Part shown: positions 56,488 through 64,000 of the stretch, in pieces
Position numbering within the stretch: position 1 is the first letter of the stretch
Layout of the letters: each line of letters begins with the position of its first letter
Assembly: GCA_011799875.1 (NCBI GenBank)
Contig: CM022301.1
Location: 321,240,929 to 321,304,928, forward strand
Source of the DNA: Thinopyrum elongatum
Taxonomy: Eukaryota; Streptophyta; Magnoliopsida; Poales; Poaceae
Direction: 5' to 3'
DNA: 64,000 nucleotides
Position numbers and translations under genes: made by a program
Notes under the pieces: generated by a model
What the model was told of the DNA's origin: nothing
Database searches by the model: none
What the model saw: only the letters and a program-made list of their open reading frames with translations

Positions 56488-58001
56488 TGATACGTCTCCA
56501 ACGTATCTATAATTTTTTATTGTTCCATGCTATTATATTATCAACCTTGGATGTTTTATATGCATTATTATGCTATTTTATATCATTTTTTGGGACTAAC
56601 CTATTAACTAGTGCCTAGTGCTAGTTGCTATTTTTCCTTGTTTTTGTCTTTACAGAAAATCAATACCAAACGGAACGAATTTTTTGACGATTTTTCATGG
56701 ACCAAAAGACACCCTAGAAGCTTCGGGAGGAGGCCAGAAGAACCACGAGTGCACGACAAGCTCACAGGGCGCACCCTAGGGGGGGCTGCAAGCTTGTGGG
56801 GCCCCCGTGACTCCTTGAGCCCTAATTCTTCTTCTATAAATACCTAAATATTCCTCGTAGACTAGGGGGCACACCAAAAATACTTTTCCACCGCCGTAAG
56901 TTTCTGTCTTCGTGAGATCCCATCTGGCGAGGTTTTTCGGCACTCTGCCGGAGGGGGATTCGACCATGGAACGCTTCTACATTAACCTTGTTGCCCTTCT
57001 AATGATATGTGAGTAGTTTGCCATGGACCTACGGGTCCATAGTTAGTGGCTAGATGGCTTCTTCTCTCTCTTTGATCGTCAATACAATGTTCTTGGAGAT
57101 CTATTCGATGTAATCTTCTTTTGTGGTGCGTTTGTTGAGATCCGATGAATTGTGGATTTATGATCAGATTATGTATGAATATTATTTGAGTCTTCTCTGA
57201 ACTCTTTTATGCATGATTAAGATAGTTTTGTATTTCTCTCCGATCTATTGATTTGGTTTGGCCAACTAGATTGATTTTTGTTGCAATGGGAGAGGTGTTT
57301 TGTAGTGGGTTCAATCTTGTGGTGCTCAATCCCAGTGACAGAAAGGGACATGCCATGTATTTGTATTGTTGCCACTAAGGATAAAAAGATGGGGTTTGTT
57401 CATATAGATTGGATCTATCCCTCTGCATCATGTCATCTTGCTTAAGGCGTTACTCCTTTCTTGTTAACTTAATGCACTAGATGCATGTTGGATAGCGGTC
57501 GATGTGTGGAGTAATAGTAGCAGATGCAGGCAGGAGTCGGTCTACTTGTCATGGACATGATGCCTATATTCATGATCATTGCCTTAGATATCGTCATAAT
57601 TTTGCGCTTTTTTATCAATTGCTCAACAGTAATTTGTTTACCCACTGTATGCTTTCTTTCAAAAGAGAAGCCTCTAGTGAAAACTATGGCTCCTGGGTCC
57701 ATCTTTTATCATATTATTTTCAGATCTATAAAATAAAAAACACAAAAATACCTTGCTGCAATTATTTACTTTTATTTTATTTAGCACTTTTATTTATCTT
57801 TTATATCTATAACTATCAGATCTCATCCTTGCGTTGGCTGCAAGTTTTTGTTTGTTTGTGTAGGTGCAATTATTGGAGAATTGTGTGTACCTATTACTGG
57901 ATTGATACCTTGGTTCTTAACTGAGGGAAATACTTATCTCTACTTTACTGCATCACCCTTTCCTCTTCAAGGGAAAAACCAACGCAAGCTTAAGAAGTAG
58001 A
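56488..58001 (+). repeat. Right LTR of E7
   Basis: TGATACGTCTCC to GAAGTAGA, 1514 bp, matching 51078-52644. Copia E8 resumes at 58002 (AGTGTCATGATG). Confidence 0.85.
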
Positions 58002-60218
58002 AGTGTCATGATGACATTCACTTGAAGATTTTGAAGAAGATTTTTGGGCACCCAGATTTTCTTCACTGGGGGACCGTTCCTGCAGTTAGTACCAACAAAT
58101 CTGGCAAATACTTCACCGTTATAATTTTTGAACAGTTTATAGTTGGAGTCAAATGACTCGTCTCAAGAATATGAAGTATCACAGTTGTAACCAGATAAAG
58201 TGGATGGATCGACAGGAGGTCCTTTTGCAGCATCCCATGCGATTTCGGGATACTGCTCAGGTTTCCAATATGACCCATTAGTGTTGAGCTTTCTCTCAAA
58301 AGCAATACCCTCTTTCCTAGGGTTCCTATTCAGAATCTGCTTCTTGAGAACATCACAAAGAGTTTGGTGCCCTTTGAGGATTTTGTACATGCCTATGATG
58401 TACAATTCCTTTAGACCTGCATTTTCGTCAGTAACACCTGTGGTTTCTTCAGATGAGGGGATTGAGACCACACAGACGTTTGAAGACGTAGCAGTAGTTG
58501 AAGCATTTGAACATTTAGCTGAAGATTTTGCATTTTCACGTTCAAGGCATTTTAAGCATGCAGCAACAAATTCTTCCCAAGCAGCGCTGATCTGTTGGGC
58601 GAGTAATGAATCATTCTCTTTTTTGAAGATCATCATGAGACGCTCTCAGCTTCTTGAGATCTTGCTTCGTTTGAAGAAATCCGTAGGGCAACTTCTCATG
58701 TTCAGTAGAGAGGGCCACATGTTGACTATCAAGTTCATCATGTTCTGACTTAAGATGCCTGAGGTCTTCAGACAGAGCTTGACTACGATCCATTTCCTCA
58801 TCTAACAGGTAATCGCTTTTGTCTAGCAGTTTTTGCATCTTTTCCATAGCAGTTTGTTCTTTAGTTGCAATTTTAGCAAGTTTCTTATAGTTGGGCTTAG
58901 CCTCACATTCAGAGTCGTCATCACTAGAAGTGTTAAAGTAAGCTTCTTGTGAGGTTACCTTTGCACCTCTTGCCATGAAGCAATAGGTGGGTGTGAAGTC
59001 ATCGGCACATTCCTTATAGTTGGTGGAGTCACCGTTGTCTTCAGTGTTGAAGTTGGACTTGCTGACAAACTCAGAAGCGAGGGCAAGGCTCGCCACACTG
59101 GTATATGACTCCTCAGATTCCTCAGCTTCCTCTTGATCAGATTCTTCCTCAAAATCCATTTCCTTCAGAATGAATGCACGAGCTTTCTCGGTACTGTTTT
59201 TCTGTCATGATGAAGATTTTAATGAAGACTTTGAGGATTTCTTTTTCCTGTCATCAGAATCATCATCTCTGCTAGACTTCTTCTTCTTTGAGCCCTTTTG
59301 CCAGAGAGGGTAGTCAGTTATGTAGTGGCCTGGCATCTTGCGTTTGTGGCAAGTTCTCATGTTGTAGTCTCGAGTAGAAGCTTCTCCAGTGTTATTCGAG
59401 CCATACTTTAAAGACTATCCAAAGCGATTTCTCTTGGAAAACTTCTAGAACTTCCTCACAAGCATAACCAGTTTTTTGCCAATTTCCTCAGCACCATCAG
59501 TAGTGCAGTTAGGTGCTTCTTCCTCAGATGAAGAAATTGCCTTGGCCTTCACCTTTGCCTTCAGAGCGCGGGGTCATCCATAGATGGGACCATACATATC
59601 TCTCTTCTCAGCTTGCTGAAATTCATGATTTTTGAGCCTCTCAAGAATATCAGCCGGGTCAAGTGACTTGTAATCAGGACGCTCTTGAATCATCAGGGCC
59701 AAGGTGTCAAAGGAACTATCAAGGAACCTCAGCAATTTCTTCACCACCTCATGATCAGTGATGTCAGCAGCACCGAGAGCCTGAAGCTCATTAGAGATAT
59801 CGGTGAGGCGGTCGAAGGTTTGCTGAACATTTTTGTTGTCAAGCCTCTTGAAGCGGTTGAAGAGATTGCGAAGAACATTGACTTGAGAGTCATGTTGAGT
59901 GGAAACGCCTTCATTGACCTTGAAAAGCCTATCCCAGATAAGCTTTGAAGTTTCCAGTGCACTCACTCTACCATACTGTCCTTTGTTGAGATGTCTACAT
60001 ATGATATTCTTCGCTTGAGAGTCGAGTTGCTTGAATCTCTTCACATCTGCAACATTGGTGCTAGAACCAATAGAGGGAACACCATTCTCAATGATGAACT
60101 AGAGGTTGTTGTCAATTGCCTCAAGATGCATGTGCATCTTGTTCTTCCAGTAGGGATAGTCAGTGCCATCGAAGATGGGGTACGCATCGAAGACTTTAAT
60201 CATACTTGCGGTCGACAT
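58002..60218 (-). pseudogene. gag: gag of Copia E8
   Basis: The minus-strand ATG is at 60218 (MSTASMIKVFDAYPIFDGTD). The capsid part reads KNIICRHLNKGQYGRVSALE, a VNEGVSTQHDSQVNVLRNLF block and TFDRLTDISNELQALG, with VVKKLLRFLD (UBN2-type Copia gag). The zinc knuckle at 59310-59351 reads CHKRKMPGHYITDY: the CX2CX4HX4C spacing is kept, but the second Cys is Arg and the last is Tyr. Lys/Ser-rich and acidic segments follow, then a long coiled coil (DEEMDRSQALSEDLRHLKSE and on). Stops lie at about 60100, 59575, 59440 and 59200. Confidence 0.8.
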
Positions 60219-60270
60219 ACTAAAACTCCAGGTGGTTAGACCAAAATCACACAAAATAAGGGAGTACCTT

Positions 60271-60282
60271 ACTCTGATACCA
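60271..60282 (-). other. Primer binding site of Copia E8
   Basis: The minus-strand TGGTATCAGAGT is the initiator Met site with the last base changed, two bases from the LTR. Confidence 0.85.
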
Positions 60283-60284
60283 AT

Positions 60285-60710
60285 TGAAAGCGCAGGTTAA
60301 CTCCTAGAGGGGGGTGAATGGGAGATTTTTAGAAATTCGTCAAACTGTGAAGAATTTGACGAAGCACTAAGTGAAGAAATAGAAACGTGATGGAACTAAA
60401 TCTTCATAGTAATAGAAAGTATGCATACAAGGTACATACAGGTGAAGAACATGCAATCATATAGGCATACAAGCATGAGGAAGATGAACTGAAGAAATGA
60501 AAAACAACATGATGAAAGTCTCCAGTTCAAGTTCTTCAAAAAGTAGATCATAAATTCTTCAGCAGTGGAAATACTTAACGTAAGGGTGAGGAATTTGAAA
60601 CCAAGTTGGCTCGATGAAGACACAGCGATTTGGTAGACCAGTTCCAGTTGCTGTATCAACTGTACGTCTGGTAGAGGCGGCTGAGATGAACTCAGAGGAC
60701 ACTTAGTCCT
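60285..60710 (-). repeat. Partial 5' LTR of Copia E8
   Basis: It matches E5 43789-44210 and is cut by E9 at 60711 after ...TTAGTCCT (gtcct is the likely target duplication). The rest of the LTR is outside the window. Confidence 0.85.
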
Positions 60711-63700
60711 TGCTACTTGTGAGCTGCGTTGGGTTTTTCCCCGAAGAGGAGGGGATGATGCAGTACAGTAGAGATAAGTATTTCCCTCAGTTATGAAACC
60801 AAGGTTATCAATCCAGTAGGAGAATCACGCAACAACTCGTTAGCAGCACCTGCACACAAAATAACAAATCAATGCTCCCAACGCGAACGAGAGGTTGTCA
60901 ATCCCTTGGCGGTTAATTGCAAGATTAAATTGTATGGTGATAGATAGATAGATTGAACAAAAATACAAAATAAAATAAATAAATTAAAATTGCAGCAAGA
61001 TCTTTTTAGGATTTTTAATATATGACAGAAGTAGACCCGGGGCCCATAGTTTTCACTAGATGCTTCTCTCTTGAAAATAGCATACGGTGAGTAAACAAAT
61101 TACTGTTGGGCAATTGATAGAAAAGAAAATAATCACGACGATATCCAAGGCAATGATCATGTATCTAGGCATCACGTCTGAGACAAGTAGACCAAAATGA
61201 TTCTGCATCAAGTACTATTACTCCAAACGTCGACCGCTATCCGGCTTGCATCAATAGTATTAAGTTCATAAAGAACGGAGTAACGCCTTAAGCAAGATGG
61301 CATGATGTAGACAAAGTAAACTCACGCATGAAAAAACCCCATATTTTTACCCTTAATAGCAACGATCCATATATGTCATGTCCCTTTCTGTCACTGGGAT
61401 TGAGCACCGCAAGATCGAACCCATTACAAAGCACCTCTCCCGTTCCAAGATAAATCAATCTAGTTGGCCAAGCCAAATCAATAGATTGGAGAGAAATGTG
61501 AAGCTATAACAATCATGCATAAAAGAGTTCAGAGAAAACTCAAATAATATTCATGGATAATCTGATCATAAACTCACAATTCATCGGATCTCAACAAACA
61601 CACCGCAAAAAGGAATCACATCGAATAGAAATCCAAGAACATCAAGGAGAACATTGTATTGAAGAACATAGAGAGAGAAGATGCCATCTAGCTACTAACT
61701 ATGGACCCGTAGGTCTGTGGTAAACTACTCACGCATCATCGGAAGGGCAGCAAGGTTGATGTAGAACCCCTCCATGATTGATTCCCCCTCCGGCGGAGTA
61801 CCGGAAAAGGTCCCCAGATGGGATCTCTCGAGAACAGAGGCTTGCTGCAGCGGAAAAATTATTTCGTGGACTCCTCTGTTGGTTTCCCAATTTTAGAGAA
61901 TCTATAGAGGTAGAGTTAGGTCAAACCAAGCCACATGGGCCCCACAAGCCACCAGGACGCGCCAATGGATGGCAATTTTACCCATGGGTGCAGGTACCCG
62001 CAGATACCGTACCCGCATGGACAGGGTATGGGCACAATTTTATACCCATGGGTAGTACACATACCCTACCCGTTAAGTCATGGGAAGGGCACGAGTATAG
62101 CCTTTTACCCATGGATTTACCCATACCCTACCCATTTATACTGAGATGTGAACTTTACCCGTGATTCACAAGTGTACCTATGATAAAGTTGTGTCATGAG
62201 CTTATGAACCTATGTTAAAGTTGTCACCAATTGTCAATTTGAATTGAGATATTGTCATGTACTCATCTATCTATTATCGAGTTGAGATCAATGTTTTTTT
62301 TCAAATGTGCTATAGATGAATGTAAAATGGCGAATAATTTCTGTACTGTTTGATCAACTGTAGGGTACCCAATGGGTATGGGTACCCGTCGGGTATGGGT
62401 ACGGGTAAAGTTTCATACCCATGGGTACGGGTATGGATAGAATTTTGTACCCATTGATTACACGGGTATGGGTATGGTATTGCTCTACCCGCGCGCCCTT
62501 GTGCCTCATGGGCCACTGCTCCATCTTCTCGTCCCCTCCCGAAGCTTCCAAGGTCTCTTATGTCCAAAAAAAATCTCCAAAAAGTTTCATGGCATTTGGA
62601 CTTCGTTTGGTACTGATACTCTGAAAAACCAAAAATAGGCAAAAAAAATAATAGCAACTGGCACTGGGCACTAAGTTAATAGGTTAGTCCCAAAAAAATA
62701 ACGTATAATTGCTTGTAAATGTATATAAAACATCCAAGATTGATAATATAATAGCATGGAACAATAAAAAATTATAGATAAGTTGGAGTCGTATCAAGCA
62801 TCCCCAAGCTTAATTCCTGCTCGTCCTTGAGTAGGTAAATGATAAAAACAGAATTTTTGATGTGGAATGCTACCTATCAAATTCATCATGTAATTATTTT
62901 CCTTTGTTGCATGGACATTTGGACTTGAATGATTCAAAGCAATAGTCTATAATTTGACATGAAGGCATCAATACTCAAGCATACTAACAAGCAACCATGT
63001 CTTTCAAAATATCAGCGCTAAAGAAAGTTATCCCTAGCCCATTATGCTCAATCATTGACCCATTCATGAAACACAGTCAACATTAGCTACATCCAATGCA
63101 CAAGTATGACAATAGTGTGCCCTAGTTGGTGCTTTGTAAGAGAAGATGGAGACTCAAAATAAAATTAAAATTGCATAAAAGTAAATAGGTAGGCCCTTCG
63201 CAAAGGGAAGCAGAGATTTGCGGAGGTGCCAGAGCTCAAGGCTTAAATTGAGAAATAAAATTATTTTGAGAGGCATGCTTTTCCTGTCAACGAAAACGAC
63301 CGAGAATTCCCAAAATCTTCCATGCTAGACACATTATAGGCGGTTCCCAAACAAAAAATAAAGTTTATCTCCTTTCCACCACTCTTTCACAATCCATGGC
63401 TAGCCGTATCCATGGGTGCCTTCCATACCAACACTTTCCAAGGAATTTATTATTATCATCATATTAAAAAAATTCATTTTGGGACTGGGCATGCCTATTA
63501 CCTGCCACACTCTCGTGCAATGACAAATGAATAAACACTCATCCTGAGAATAACCCACCTAGCATGGAAAATATTGGCCACCCCCTGCCGCTTCATGAGC
63601 GGTACGGGCACACAAAACAGAAAATTATTTTGAATAATTAGAGTTGGCACATGCAAATTTAGTTGGAACGGCATGGAAATAGTGCATATAGGTAGGTATG

Positions 63701-64000
63701 GTGGACTCATTTGGCACAACTTTGGGTTTAGGGAATTGGTTGCACAAGCAGCATTCCCGCTTAGTACAAATGAAGGCTGGCAAATAGATTGAGAAGCGAC
63801 CAACCAAAAAACAAAAAATGGTCATAAACATGCATTGAACCTAACTAACACTGAATAATGCACCATAAGAAGGATATAACTTCGTTGCATAACTATTGAC
63901 TTTACGTGCTTGCATAGGGAATCACAAACCTTAACACCAATATTCTTACTAAACCATAATTACTGACTAACATGACTCACATATTCTCCACATCGCAAAA
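60711..64000 (-). mobile_element. Gypsy element E9 (minus strand), 3' LTR and 3' internal region
   Basis: The LTR spans 60711-62796 (plus strand TGCTACTTGTGAG to GTCGTATCA), so it is inverted relative to E2; without the 526-bp E10 it is about 1.56 kb, the size of E2 LTRs. The sequence to the right carries the inverted polypurine tract (CATCCCCAAGCTTAA at 62800) and non-coding 3' DNA. Stretches 62797-63070 and 63880-64000 match E2/E7, while 63080-63880 matches E4 38000-38800. No coding gene is reached before the window ends. Confidence 0.75.
61965..62490. mobile_element. E10: small hAT-like non-autonomous element in the E9 LTR
   Basis: 526 bp interrupting the GC-rich part of the LTR. Imperfect inverted ends (ATGGATGGCAATTTTACCC and, inverted, GGGTAGAGCAATACCATACCC) and a likely imperfect 8-bp duplication (acgcgcca / gcgcgccc) suggest hAT. 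Both arms are filled with short GGGTA-type repeats (TACCCATGGGT, GGGTATGGGTACGGG). No transposase is present. Confidence 0.55.

Larger units (their letters stand above)
49394..58001 (+). mobile_element. E7: truncated tandem gypsy array (internal - LTR - internal - LTR)
   Basis: Order: the 3' end of an internal region (49394-51077), LTR (51078-52644), primer site, orphan ORF, 3' region (53573-56487), LTR (56488-58001). Both LTRs are of the E2 type, about 1.5 kb. The left LTR and most of the first internal region are missing, and so are about 230 bp of the surrounding Copia E8. Neither gag, protease, RT nor integrase is present. The right LTR end is GTAGA instead of GTAGCA. Confidence 0.8.
45173..60710 (-). 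mobile_element. Copia element E8, outer copy, in pieces
   Basis: Same family and orientation as E5. Minus-strand order: partial LTR (60710-60285), primer site, gag (60218-58002), E7 insertion, protease and integrase (49393-47571), E6 insertion, a short pol piece (45284-45173), then E5. Its RT, accessory gene and 3' LTR are not in the window. About 230 bp that E5 has at 42148-42378 are missing at the E7 junction. Confidence 0.8.

Noticed and set aside
1..64000. Integrated pararetrovirus or other virus
   Set aside because: No movement protein, coat protein or virus-type gene order is seen. All RT and protease pieces fit LTR retrotransposons with LTRs, primer sites and target duplications.

Overview
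The window is a stretch of plant repeat DNA. I see no ordinary cellular gene, tRNA or rRNA. The LTR types point to a large-genome grass of the wheat/barley tribe (Triticeae): gypsy LTRs starting TGATACGTC, a Copia element with the initiator-Met primer site TGGTATCAGAGC, a Tat-type gypsy, and GC-rich palindromes of the CTGGCGCGCC type just upstream of LTR promoters. This is recognition from memory; no database was searched, and family names are tentative. Working labels used below: E1 to E10.

The layout is a nest. The outer element is a minus-strand Copia copy (E8). Its pieces lie at 60710-58002, 49393-47566 and 45284-45173. It was split by a second, same-orientation copy of the same family (E5, right LTR 43789-45172, left end outside the window), by a 2.28 kb TG...CA element with inverted ends (E6, 45285-47565), by a tandem gypsy array (E7, 49394-58001) and by a minus-strand gypsy (E9, from 60711 past the right edge) whose LTR holds a small hAT-like element (E10). 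E5 was itself split four times: by a gypsy at the left edge (E1, ends 2174), a gypsy with gag-protease only (E2, 3740-11971), a Tat gypsy on the minus strand (E3, 12252-25704) and a gag-protease gypsy with an ATHILA-like ORF (E4, 30927-40498). Target duplications support most of these joins: ttgag/ttgac for E2, gattc/gatta for E4, attcg for E6.

The most interesting content is the set of accessory genes that these retroelements carry besides gag and pol. E5 has a gene of about 3.9 kb downstream of pol with its own TATA box and a 321-nt intron in its leader. E3 has a gene antisense to pol, with five coding exons whose canonical splice sites keep a compatible phase at all four joins. E4 has an ATHILA-like ORF behind an internal copy of its own LTR promoter region. 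E7 has an unrecognised ORF of about 230 codons that replaces gag-protease between the leader and 3' region it shares with E2. E2, E4 and E7 all lack reverse transcriptase and integrase, so they would depend on proteins from elsewhere. E2, E7 and E3 also carry extra copies of their polypurine tract far from the LTR. Every coding region has stops or frameshifts, so these copies are relics, but the architecture is readable.
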